Position numbers and translations under genes: made by a program
NCBI GenBank assembly: GCA_946481235.1
Contig: CAMLME010000086.1
Location: 1 to 8,049, forward strand
Length of the DNA stretch: 8,049 bases
DNA from: an uncultured Methylobacillus sp.
GTDB lineage: Bacteria > Pseudomonadota > Gammaproteobacteria > Burkholderiales > Methylophilaceae
Direction of reading: 5' to 3'
In this document: in pieces, positions 1 through 7,564 of the stretch
Position numbering within the stretch: position 1 is the first letter of the stretch
Layout of the letters: each line of letters opens with the position of its first letter
The notes under the pieces: model-generated
The model's input: only the letters and a program-made list of their open reading frames with translations
What the model was told of the DNA's origin: nothing
Databases searched by the model: none

Positions 1-640
1 ATGGACCAATCCCAAGCTGCGTCCATATGCCTACAATACGGAAAAAGCGAAGGCGCTGTTACGCGAAGCCGGCTTCGAAGACCATGACGGCGATGGAATA
101 CTCGATCGCGATGGCAAACCGCTGGCATTCGAAATTCTGACCAATCAGAACAAGCAGCGCGAAATGAGTGCTGTGCTGATCCAGAGGCGCCTCAAGGAAG
201 TTGGCATCTCCGTGAATATCCGCGTGCTCGAATGGGCCAGCTTCATCGGGCGCTTCATCAAGACGGGCGAGTTCGATGCAGTCGTACTGGGATGGAGCCT
301 CTCCCTCGACCCCGATCAGTATGGCATCTGGCATTCGTCGCAGCAGGCGCCGGGGCAATTCAATTTCATTGGCTACAACAACCCTAAAGTGGACCGCTTG
401 CTCGAACAAGGTCGCCTCGAACTTAATCCCGACAAGCGCATGAAGATTTACCACGAATTCGCCGCGACCTTACTCGAAGACAGCCCGGTCGTGTATCTCT
501 TCGCCGGTTACGGCCTCCCTGCGATCCATAAGCGAGTCAAAGGCATCGACAACCCGGCGCCTCCGGCCGGTATCGGGCACAACTCCTACGAGTGGTATAT
601 CCCGGCACCGCTCCGCCGCACCGAGATTTCCGCCCAATGA
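1..640 (+). CDS. ABC transporter solute-binding protein, peptide/nickel family (SBP_bac_5), 3' part only
   Basis: The reading frame is open from base 2 and ends with TGA at 638-640, giving about 212 C-terminal residues; the signal peptide and N-terminal lobe lie outside the window. Family-typical pieces are the stretch ALLREAGF, an acidic DxDxDGxxD loop near residues 27-35 of the fragment, the segment GYNNPKVDRLL, and a late region with LLEDSPVVYLF. These match the C-terminal half of DppA/OppA-type periplasmic binding proteins, which capture short peptides or similar solutes and deliver them to a DppBC-type permease. The stop codon overlaps the permease start as ATGA, so the two are one transcriptional and probably translationally coupled unit. 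The ligand cannot be told from this fragment; peptides are the family default, but opines, nickel chelates or sugars are possible. Family call is firm, substrate is not. Confidence 0.88.
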   Translation, partial: WTNPKLRPYAYNTEKAKALLREAGFEDHDGDGILDRDGKPLAFEILTNQNKQREMSAVLIQRRLKEVGISVNIRVLEWASFIGRFIKTGEFDAVVLGWSLSLDPDQYGIWHSSQQAPGQFNFIGYNNPKVDRLLEQGRLELNPDKRMKIYHEFAATLLEDSPVVYLFAGYGLPAIHKRVKGIDNPAPPAGIGHNSYEWYIPAPLRRTEISAQ

Positions 641-1656
641 TCCGCTACCTGTTGAAAAGACTTTTCTGGATGGTACCGCTGGTGGTCGGCATCAGCCTGG
701 TTTCCTTCCTCATCATGCATCTGGCGCCGGGTGACATCACTACCACAGAAGCCGGCTTCAATCCGAAAGCGAGCGAGGAGTCGCGGCAGAAGCTGCGAGA
801 GATCTATCACCTTGACGAGCCGCTGATCGTGCAATATGGCTTGTGGCTGAAACGCATGGGCACACTGGATTTCGGCACCTCGTTCGCCAGTCACCAACGC
901 CCTGTTTTCTGGGAAAAGAAAGATGATCAGGGCAACGTGACTCCCGGCATGATTCAGGAAGCCCTGCCTATCACCTTGCTGATCAATGTGCTGAGCCTCG
1001 CCCTTATAGTCGTCATCGCGTTGCCGCTGGGGGTAATCTCGGCCATACACCAGAACCGGCCACCCGATCGAGCCATTACTGTGTTCGTTTTCGTCGGCTT
1101 TGCCGTGCCGGGATTCTGGCTCGCCCTGATGCTGATGTACTGGCTAGGTGTCATGAACCCGTGGCTGCCGATTTCCGGCCTGCACAGCCTGGGCTATGAA
1201 AACATGGGCATGCTTGGCCGTTTATGGGACCTTGGCAAGCACTTGGCGATTCCGGTGTTCATTTCCGCACTTAGCGGCCTCGCCGGGATCTCGCTGTTTG
1301 TGCGCAACGGCATGCTGGACGTGTTGCATCAGGATTACATCACTACCGCACGCGCCAAAGGCCTGCCGGAAAACACCGTGATCTACCGTCATGCGTTACG
1401 CAATGCCTTGTTGCCGCTGATCACGCTGCTTGGCCTGTCGATCCCGGGACTGATAGGCGGCTCAGTGATCGCCGAGTCGCTGTTTGCGATTCCCGGCATG
1501 GGCAAGCTCTTCTATGATGCGGTGCTAATGCGGGATTTCCCGGTCATCATGGGCATTCTTACCATAGGCGCGGTATTGACCCTGCTGGGCAACCTTCTGG
1601 CGGACCTGGCCTACGCCTGGGCTGATCCGCGCGTGCGTCGTGGAGTCATGCAATGA
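637..1656 (+). CDS. DppB/OppB-type ABC transporter permease
   Basis: This is a 339-residue inner-membrane permease that would pair with the next gene to form the transmembrane channel of a peptide-type importer. The start is set at ATG 637: the protein then begins MIRYLLKRLFWMVPLVVG, the classical DppB N-terminus with first membrane helix at about residues 9-29, and it overlaps the previous stop as ATGA. A longer frame from 592 exists but adds 15 unlikely residues. The permease domain covers about residues 107-335, with the EAA-type cytoplasmic loop for ATPase docking around 236-260 (TARAKG, RHALRNALLP) and the conserved end LADLAYAWADPRV. A periplasmic segment near residues 85-105 (FWEKKDDQGN) looks longer and more charged than in E. 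coli DppB as I recall it. No strong Shine-Dalgarno is seen, which fits translational coupling. Confidence 0.93.
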   Translation: MIRYLLKRLFWMVPLVVGISLVSFLIMHLAPGDITTTEAGFNPKASEESRQKLREIYHLDEPLIVQYGLWLKRMGTLDFGTSFASHQRPVFWEKKDDQGNVTPGMIQEALPITLLINVLSLALIVVIALPLGVISAIHQNRPPDRAITVFVFVGFAVPGFWLALMLMYWLGVMNPWLPISGLHSLGYENMGMLGRLWDLGKHLAIPVFISALSGLAGISLFVRNGMLDVLHQDYITTARAKGLPENTVIYRHALRNALLPLITLLGLSIPGLIGGSVIAESLFAIPGMGKLFYDAVLMRDFPVIMGILTIGAVLTLLGNLLADLAYAWADPRVRRGVMQ

Positions 1657-2483
1657 ATGGCGCGCTGCGCAATCCGCTGGCATTATGGGGCTTTGCCATC
1701 ATCGCGGTCGTACTCGTAATGGCCCTGCTGGCGCCAGTGTTGGCCCCGTACGATCCGGACGCAATCGACGTTAAGTCCATCCTCATACCGCCATCTTCCA
1801 CTCATTGGATGGGCACCGATGGCCTGGGACGCGATGTATTCTCCCGCATGCTTTTCGGCGCCCGCATTTCGCTGCTGGTCGGCTTTGTTGCTGTAGGCAT
1901 AGCCACCCTCATCGGCGTTGTTCTGGGCGCGATCTCAGGCTATTACCGCGGCTGGATCGATGTCGTCATCATGCGCATGGTAGATGTCATGCTCTCCATT
2001 CCGACCTTTTTCCTGATACTCGCGGTTATCGCATTTCTCACGCCCTCCATCTGGAACATCATGATCGTGATTGGGCTGACGTCCTGGATGGGTGTCACCC
2101 GCCTGGTTCGCGCCGAATTCCTTAGCCTGCGCGAACGTGAATTCGTGCTTGCCTCGGCCACGCTGGGCGCTCGCGATTTTCGCCTGATTTTCCGCCACCT
2201 GTTGCCCAACAGCCTCACCCCGGTCATTGTCAGCTCTGTGCTCGGCGTCGCAAGCGCGGTGCTGGTCGAATCCGGCCTCAGCTTTCTTGGTCTTGGCGTA
2301 CAGCCACCGCAAGCGTCCTGGGGCAACATCCTGACCGAAGGCAAGGAGTACATCCAGTTCGCCTGGTGGCTGTCGTTCTTCCCCGGCATGGCGATTCTGC
2401 TCACGGTGTTAGGTTATAATCTGCTGGGAGAAGGGCTGCGCGATGCGCTGGACCCAAGAACCAATGGAAAAGGAAAGAAATAA
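1653..2483 (+). CDS. DppC/OppC-type ABC transporter permease
   Basis: This 276-residue protein is the second membrane subunit of the peptide-type importer. It shows the family order: a first helix at about residues 12-32, the conserved block HWMGTDGLGRDVFSR at 51-65, a permease domain with several helices, an EAA-type loop at about 163-186 (ATLGARDF, RHLLPN), the block GLSFLGLGVQPPQASWG at 208-224, and the C-terminal NLLGEGLRDALDP. The start ATG overlaps the dppB-like stop (ATGA, 1653-1656) and has GGAG at 1642-1645, seven bases upstream, as a good ribosome site. No ATP-binding subunit gene follows; the next gene is fabI. The ATPases must be upstream of the window or encoded elsewhere. The substrate is not deducible. 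Confidence 0.94.
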   Translation: MNGALRNPLALWGFAIIAVVLVMALLAPVLAPYDPDAIDVKSILIPPSSTHWMGTDGLGRDVFSRMLFGARISLLVGFVAVGIATLIGVVLGAISGYYRGWIDVVIMRMVDVMLSIPTFFLILAVIAFLTPSIWNIMIVIGLTSWMGVTRLVRAEFLSLREREFVLASATLGARDFRLIFRHLLPNSLTPVIVSSVLGVASAVLVESGLSFLGLGVQPPQASWGNILTEGKEYIQFAWWLSFFPGMAILLTVLGYNLLGEGLRDALDPRTNGKGKK

Positions 2484-3278
2484 ATGGGATTTCTCAATGG
2501 CAAACGCGCCCTCATCGTCGGCTTGCTCAGCAACCGCTCCATCGCTTACGGCATCGCCGAGGCCATGAAGCGTGAAGGCGCCGAACTCGCCTTCACCTAT
2601 CAGATCGACAAATTTGAAGAACGCGTCGGCAAACTGGCGGCAGAATTTGGCTCCGATATCGTCCTGCCCTGCGACGTCTCCGATGATGCTCAGATCGATG
2701 CCATGTTCGAAGCCCTAGGCAAACGCTGGGACGGTCTGGATATCATCGTCCACTCGGTTGCTTTCGTACCCAAGGTGGCGCTCGCTGGCGATTATCTCGA
2801 CTCGACCACGCGTGAATACTTCCGCATCGCGCATGATGTCAGCTCTTACAGTTTCACGGCATTGGCCAAAGCAGGCTTACCTATGATGCAAGGCCGCAAC
2901 GGCGCCCTGCTCACGCTGAGCTACCTCGGGGCTGAACGCACCATGCCCAACTACAACGTCATGGGCGTCGCCAAGGCCAGTCTGGAAGCCAACGTGCGCT
3001 ACATGGCGCAAAGTCTCGGCCCGCGCGGCATTCGCGTCAATGCGGTATCCGCTGGTCCAATCAAGACGCTGGCAGCTTCCGGCATCGCCGGCTTCGACAA
3101 AATGATGGACTTCAACGAGAAACACGCACCGTTGCGTCGCAATGTCACCATCGAGGAAGTCGGCAATGTCTCTGCCTTCCTTTGCAGCGACCTGGCAAGC
3201 GGCGTAACCGGAGAAATCACTTACGTCGATGGCGGCATGAACACCACCGCTGCCGGCTCGGTTGAGGCTATGCTCTAA
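2484..3278 (+). CDS. fabI: Enoyl-[acyl-carrier-protein] reductase FabI
   Basis: FabI carries out the last step of each fatty-acid elongation cycle, reducing trans-2-enoyl-ACP with NADH in the cytoplasm. The 264-residue protein aligns from memory along its whole length with E. coli Fab[14 protein letters not shown] at the N-terminus, cofactor-binding [11 protein letters not shown] at 13-23, CDV at 63-65, [20 protein letters not shown] at 146-165 with the substrate Tyr147, catalytic Tyr157 and Lys164, and [11 protein letters not shown] at 191-201. The start follows directly on the permease stop codon (TAA then ATG), with AAGGA at 2470-2474 nine bases upstream, so fabI is probably read from the transporter operon. 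The loop HSVAFVPK at 90-97 has Ala93 and Val95 where E. coli has Gly93 and Ala95, which line the triclosan pocket. Function is secure; inhibitor behaviour is unknown. Confidence 0.97.
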   Translation: MGFLNGKRALIVGLLSNRSIAYGIAEAMKREGAELAFTYQIDKFEERVGKLAAEFGSDIVLPCDVSDDAQIDAMFEALGKRWDGLDIIVHSVAFVPKVALAGDYLDSTTREYFRIAHDVSSYSFTALAKAGLPMMQGRNGALLTLSYLGAERTMPNYNVMGVAKASLEANVRYMAQSLGPRGIRVNAVSAGPIKTLAASGIAGFDKMMDFNEKHAPLRRNVTIEEVGNVSAFLCSDLASGVTGEITYVDGGMNTTAAGSVEAML

Positions 3279-3286
3279 CACCGACT

Positions 3287-4800
<1,514 letters not shown>

Positions 4801-4812
4801 CGACTTCTCTCG

Positions 4813-4849
4813 GCAATAAAAAAGGCGGTAAAACCGCCTTTTTTATTGC
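4813..4849. terminator. Bidirectional intrinsic terminator between cheB and ppiD
   Basis: The arm GCAATAAAAAAGGCGGT (4813-4829) pairs perfectly, 17 of 17, with 4833-4849 across a three-base AAA loop. The G/C core is GGCGG/CCGCC. The six A on the left arm and six T on the right arm supply a U-tract to transcripts from either strand. It begins 12 bases after the cheB stop and ends 13 bases before the ppiD stop, the expected place for a shared terminator of convergent units. Confidence 0.93.
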
Positions 4850-4862
4850 TTGATCAAGTCTC

Positions 4863-6758
4863 TTATTGCCGATTAACTTCCAGCAACTGCTTGTTAACCG
4901 TGATATCGGCCTTGCCCTTCAATGCACCCAGATAAGCTGCCATGTACTCTTCAGCCAGTGCACCTTCCATCTCGCTCCGTAGCAGTTTTCTTTCGTCGTT
5001 ATCGGTCGGTGCAGCACTATCAACACGGCTAATACGAATCAAGGTATACCCGACATTCGGGGTTTCGACACCGTCAAATGCAGGCAATGCTGAAACGTCT
5101 GTACGGAAAGCCTGTTTCATGACGGCATCATTCAATCCCTGGGCATTCTTGCGATCGATGACAACCTCAGGAATCCATTCCAGCCCGGCCACATCTTTGT
5201 TCTGACGTAATGAAGCAACAAGCTCCTTGCCCTTTTTGATCGCCATGGCGACCGCCTGCTCGTGCTTAAGGAACCCTTCCAGCGCAGCACTGATATCCGA
5301 CAGGCTACGCGCTGCCGAAGGCTTGTGCTCGATAACCCGCGCAGCAAGCAGCGTATTGGGGGCGACCTCAACAGCTTCGGTGTTGCGTTTGTCTTTCAAA
5401 ACCTCATTCGAGAAAAGTGCATTGACCAGCTTATCGCTCTTGAAGAACTTCATCGCATCGGCGCGACTCATCCATTGGCTCGCTTGAGCCTCCAGCCCAA
5501 ACTCCTTGGCTGCGGGTTGCAAGCTGTCGGATTGCTCATAAACGATGTTGCTGAAGCCTTCAGCCTTCTCTGCGAACTGCGCCAGCGCCTTCTGATAAAT
5601 CAGTTCGGCACGAATATTGGTTTTCACTTCGTCGAAAGGTTGGCCTGAGCCTTGGATTTCCGTCAGCTTGATGATGTGAAAGCCGAATTCCGACTCAACC
5701 AAATCGCTGATCGAGCCAGGCGCCATATTGAACACCGCCTCCTCAAAAGGCTTCACCATCATGCCGCGCCCGAAAAGACCCAGATCTCCGCCATTCTGCG
5801 CCGATCCAGGATCTTGCGAATACTGCTTGGCCAGCGCTTCGAACTTGCTCGGATCTTTCTTCGCTTCAGCCAGCACGGACATGGCCTTGTCGCGTGCGGC
5901 CTGCTTGGAAGCCGCATCGCCCTTGCCGCCGAAACCGATCAGGATATGACTGGCACGGCGCTGCTCCTGTCCTTGGAATTGAGCGACATTCTCGGAGTAA
6001 TACTTTTGCGCTTCCTCATCCGTAACCTGTATCCCAGGGATGAGATTATTGGCGGAAAACATTACGTATTCGATTTTCACCTGTTCCGGAACACGGAATT
6101 TTTCCTTGTTCTTCTCGTAATAGTCTTTTACCTGCGTAGCATCAACTTTCACCTGGTTGAGGAATTCTTCTGCCTTGATGTCAGCGATGCTGACTTCACG
6201 CTGCTGATGCTCGACTTGCATTACCTTGTCGAAAGAAGAGTTCGGGACAAAAGCCGCTGCTGCGACACCGTCCCGCGCCTGCTGCACGAGCAGGTCTGCA
6301 CGCATGCGTGCCTCGAACTGGCTGGGCGTCAATTTGTTCTGCTTCAGGATTTCGTCATAAACCTCTTGCGAGAATTTACCGTCTTTTTGAAATTCCGGAA
6401 GACTGATAACGAACTTGCTAAGGGATTCGTCCGACAGAGCGAAGTGACGCTGGCGTACTTCTGCACTCAACAGGCGCGACAGTACGAGTTTGTCCAGGAC
6501 GGATTGACGTACTTCAGGATCTTCCAGCAGTGCCGGATCGACCTTGCCTGCAGCTTGCATTTGATTACGCAACTCTTGCATCGCATTGCCGAACTCCTGC
6601 ACCGTCACACCTTTACCGTCAACTTCGGCCACGGCTGCGCCTGAGCCAGCATTTTGAAGATAGGTATCGATTCCGAATACTGCAAAGGTCACTGCTATCA
6701 GAGCAAGAATAGCTTTTGCCAGCCACCCCTTGGAATGCTCACGAAATGTATCCAACAT
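4863..6758 (-). CDS. ppiD: Periplasmic chaperone / peptidyl-prolyl isomerase PpiD
   Basis: PpiD is an inner-membrane-anchored periplasmic chaperone that sits near the Sec translocon and helps newly exported proteins fold. The 631-residue protein has the family layout: short cytoplasmic N-terminus, one membrane anchor at about 12-32 (WLAKAILALIAVTFAVFGI), a SurA_N-like chaperone region from about 35 to 200, a parvulin domain at about 266-366, and a long C-terminal region. The parvulin domain keeps the residues of active enzymes: His271 (ASHIL), Asp316, Met334, Phe338 and His361 (GFHII), unlike E. coli PpiD. The length is close to the E. coli protein (623). The ATG at 6758-6756 is preceded by AGAGAG about eight bases upstream. 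It lies downstream of lon, hupB and two tRNAs but behind their terminator, so it probably has its own promoter. Confidence 0.95.
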   Translation of the reverse strand: MLDTFREHSKGWLAKAILALIAVTFAVFGIDTYLQNAGSGAAVAEVDGKGVTVQEFGNAMQELRNQMQAAGKVDPALLEDPEVRQSVLDKLVLSRLLSAEVRQRHFALSDESLSKFVISLPEFQKDGKFSQEVYDEILKQNKLTPSQFEARMRADLLVQQARDGVAAAAFVPNSSFDKVMQVEHQQREVSIADIKAEEFLNQVKVDATQVKDYYEKNKEKFRVPEQVKIEYVMFSANNLIPGIQVTDEEAQKYYSENVAQFQGQEQRRASHILIGFGGKGDAASKQAARDKAMSVLAEAKKDPSKFEALAKQYSQDPGSAQNGGDLGLFGRGMMVKPFEEAVFNMAPGSISDLVESEFGFHIIKLTEIQGSGQPFDEVKTNIRAELIYQKALAQFAEKAEGFSNIVYEQSDSLQPAAKEFGLEAQASQWMSRADAMKFFKSDKLVNALFSNEVLKDKRNTEAVEVAPNTLLAARVIEHKPSAARSLSDISAALEGFLKHEQAVAMAIKKGKELVASLRQNKDVAGLEWIPEVVIDRKNAQGLNDAVMKQAFRTDVSALPAFDGVETPNVGYTLIRISRVDSAAPTDNDERKLLRSEMEGALAEEYMAAYLGALKGKADITVNKQLLEVNRQ

Positions 6759-6790
6759 GAATTAACTCTCTTCAGAACGAATATTGCCCA

Positions 6791-6810
6791 GCTCGATCAT
6801 GGAATCGAGC
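6791..6810 (-). other. Small hairpin in the ppiD leader
   Basis: GCTCGAT (6791-6797) and ATCGAGC (6804-6810) are a perfect 7-bp inverted repeat around a six-base loop. It would fold in the untranslated leader of ppiD, 32-52 bases before the start codon. No U-run follows on either strand, so it is not an ordinary terminator. It may affect mRNA stability or translation, or be chance. Confidence 0.35.
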
Positions 6811-6831
6811 CAAGCGGAGTTTAAAAAGCGT

Positions 6832-6848
6832 TGACTATACCATAGTCA
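6832..6848. repeat. Inverted repeat over the candidate ppiD promoter
   Basis: TGACTAT (6832-6838) and ATAGTCA (6842-6848) form a perfect 7-bp inverted repeat with a three-base centre, 17 bases in all. It covers the whole candidate extended -10 element of ppiD. The size and symmetry suit a dimeric repressor site, but no regulator is known for it and chance is possible. Confidence 0.4.
6834..6842 (-). promoter_or_regulatory. Candidate extended -10 promoter of ppiD
   Basis: Read on the minus strand, 6842-6834 is TGGTATAGT, an extended -10 (TGn plus TATAGT, five of six to consensus). I see no good -35 at 16-18 bases, which extended -10 promoters tolerate. Transcription would start near 6827, leaving a leader of about 70 bases. 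It is the best sigma-70-like candidate between the tRNA terminator and ppiD; sigma-32 or envelope-stress promoters were looked for by eye and not recognised. Confidence 0.4.
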
Positions 6849-6894
6849 TCACGCTCTGGTGCGGAGAGGAAAACGATGAGAAAAAGACGACATA

Positions 6895-6928
6895 TAAAAC
6901 AAAACGGCGAGTCATAAGACTCGCCGTT
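6895..6928 (-). terminator. Intrinsic terminator after tRNA-Asp
   Basis: AACGGCGAGTC (6903-6913) and GACTCGCCGTT (6918-6928) are a perfect 11-bp stem with an ATAA loop. On the minus strand the stem is followed by TTTTGTTTTATA, a U-rich tail. It lies 9 bases beyond the tRNA-Asp 3' end and should close the hupB/tRNA transcription unit before ppiD. The other strand lacks a U-tract. Confidence 0.9.
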
Positions 6929-6937
6929 CGTTGTCAG

Positions 6938-7014
6938 TGGCGGAGTGGACGGGACTCGAACCCGCGACCCCCGGCGTGACAGGCCGGTATTCTAACCAAC
7001 TGAACTACCACTCC
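6938..7014 (-). tRNA. tRNA-Asp (anticodon GUC)
   Basis: On the minus strand this 77-base gene has acceptor arms GGAGTGG (7014-7008) and CCACTCC pairing 7/7, discriminator G, and an encoded CCA at 6940-6938. The anticodon arm is CCGGC / loop CTGTCAC / GCCGG, with GTC at 6980-6978, and the T-arm loop TTCGAGT is canonical. It decodes GAC and GAU. It follows tRNA-Val by 36 bases and precedes a strong terminator. Confidence 0.98.
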
Positions 7015-7050
7015 AAAACTTCTAAAGTCACTACGCTTCGGCACTATTCT

Positions 7051-7126
7051 TGGTGGGTGCTGAGGGGATCGAACCCCCGACATTCGCCTTGTAAGGGCGA
7101 CGCTCTACCAGCTGAGCTAAGCACCC
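7051..7126 (-). tRNA. tRNA-Val (anticodon UAC)
   Basis: This 76-base gene has acceptor arms GGGTGCT (7126-7120) and AGCACCC pairing 7/7, discriminator A, and an encoded CCA at 7053-7051. The anticodon arm is TCGCC / loop CTTACAA / GGCGA, with TAC at 7093-7091; the D-arm (AGCTCAGCTGGTAGAGC) and T-loop are canonical. The 5' end is only 19 bases after the hupB stop, with no terminator and no convincing promoter in between, so it is probably cut out of a hupB read-through transcript. Confidence 0.98.
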
Positions 7127-7145
7127 TCATGCCGAACAAAGACCG

Positions 7146-7418
7146 CTAGTTTACAGCATCCTTGAGCGCTTTGCCAGCCCTAAATTTTGGAGAATTTGCG
7201 GCCTTGATCTTGATGGTCGCACCAGTGCGGGGATTGCGGCCGCTGCGTGCAGCGCGCTTGCCTACGTAAAAAGTCCCAAAACCGATCAGGGTAACAGGGT
7301 CACCCTTTTTCAGCGCTTTGGCGATTGCGGTTGTAGCTGCATCCAACGAACGTCCTGCGGCGGCTTTGGAAAGGCCAGCTTCTTTGGCGATTTGATCAAT
7401 CAGTTCAGACTTGTTCAC
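7146..7418 (-). CDS. hupB: DNA-binding protein HU
   Basis: HU is a small dimeric nucleoid protein that bends and compacts DNA. The 90-residue product begins [10 protein letters not shown] after the start residue, has the helical dimer body at about 3-40 ([11 protein letters not shown]), and the HU/IHF signature [21 protein letters not shown] at 46-66 in the DNA-gripping arm, with the intercalating Pro63 of the RNP motif; it ends [12 protein letters not shown] like E. coli HU-beta. The start is GTG at 7418, chosen because it gives the usual 90 residues and has AGGGGA six bases upstream; a longer frame to 7502 runs through the promoter and is not credible. It sits downstream of lon as in E. coli and directly upstream of two tRNA genes. 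HU rather than IHF is indicated by length and overall likeness. Confidence 0.97.
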   Translation of the reverse strand: MNKSELIDQIAKEAGLSKAAAGRSLDAATTAIAKALKKGDPVTLIGFGTFYVGKRAARSGRNPRTGATIKIKAANSPKFRAGKALKDAVN

Positions 7419-7424
7419 GAGCAA

Positions 7425-7430
7425 TCCCCT
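7425..7430 (-). promoter_or_regulatory. Ribosome binding site fixing the GTG start of hupB
   Basis: The minus strand reads AGGGGA at 7430-7425, six bases before GTG 7418. It decides the start of hupB against the longer open frame. Confidence 0.85.
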
Positions 7431-7472
7431 TTCGACATTGTTTATAAATGACAGGCGAACCCTGTACTCAAC

Positions 7473-7502
7473 TTTATAACAAGCGGGAAAAGCCCGTGTC
7501 AA
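7473..7502 (-). promoter_or_regulatory. Sigma-70-type promoter of hupB
   Basis: On the minus strand a perfect -35 TTGACA (7502-7497) and a -10 TATAAA (7478-7473, five of six) are separated by 18 bases. Transcription would start near 7466, leaving a leader of about 48 bases with the ribosome site. A second, weaker set lies downstream: TTGAGT (7471-7466) with TATAAA (7446-7441) at 19 bases, or TTTATA at 17 bases, so tandem promoters are possible. HU is abundant, which fits a strong promoter. Confidence 0.75.
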
Positions 7503-7513
7503 GCCTTTCCCGC
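7478..7513 (-). terminator. Candidate lon terminator overlapping the hupB promoter
   Basis: In minus-strand RNA, 7513-7501 pairs with 7495-7483 over 13 positions (10 Watson-Crick and three G-U) around a GACAC loop; the outer part GCGGG/CCCGC is solid, and UUGUUAU follows. The three G-U pairs would be A-C mismatches in the opposite RNA, so folding favours the minus strand. The short U-tract makes it a modest terminator. It could instead be a DNA dyad acting as an operator. Confidence 0.45.
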
Positions 7514-7531
7514 CATATCGAAGGGATTATA

Positions 7532-7560
7532 TTTTTCAGCCGCTAATCTCGTCTGAAAAA
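7532..7560. repeat. Inverted repeat just after lon
   Basis: TTTTTCAG (7532-7539) and CTGAAAAA (7553-7560) are a perfect 8-bp inverted repeat around 13 bases, five bases past the lon stop codon. It is A/T-rich with no following U-run, so it is a weak terminator at best. It may help protect or end the lon mRNA 3' end. Confidence 0.3.
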
Positions 7561-7564
7561 CGCA

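Noticed and set aside
592..636. Upstream ATG for the DppB-type permease
   Set aside because: The added 15 residues are proline- and arginine-rich and precede the standard N-terminus; ATG 637 with an ATGA overlap is much more likely.
1935..2404. Two long minus-strand frames inside the DppC-type gene
   Set aside because: They are shadows of a strongly supported membrane protein gene and show no domain or ribosome site.
2415..2420. Perfect TATAAT 64 bases ahead of fabI as an internal promoter
   Set aside because: The bases encode Tyr-Asn in the conserved GYNLLGE segment of DppC, and no acceptable -35 or TGn extension lies upstream, so coding constraint explains it.
5652..6644. A 330-codon open frame on the plus strand inside ppiD
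   Set aside because: It is in exact codon register with ppiD on the opposite strand, where stops appear only if ppiD uses TTA, CTA or TCA, which are rare here. The translation has no recognisable domain, while ppiD is a well-supported gene over the same bases.
6931..7149. A 72-codon open frame on the plus strand
   Set aside because: It is simply the antisense reading of the two tRNA genes, a familiar source of false proteins (the TGLEPATPG type).
7451..7465. ACAGG-N5-CCTGT as a LexA box
   Set aside because: The half-sites have the opposite orientation to the CTGT-N8-ACAG LexA consensus.
7419..7502. N-terminal extension of HU
   Set aside because: It runs through the -10 element and ribosome site and would give 118 residues in place of the near-universal 90.
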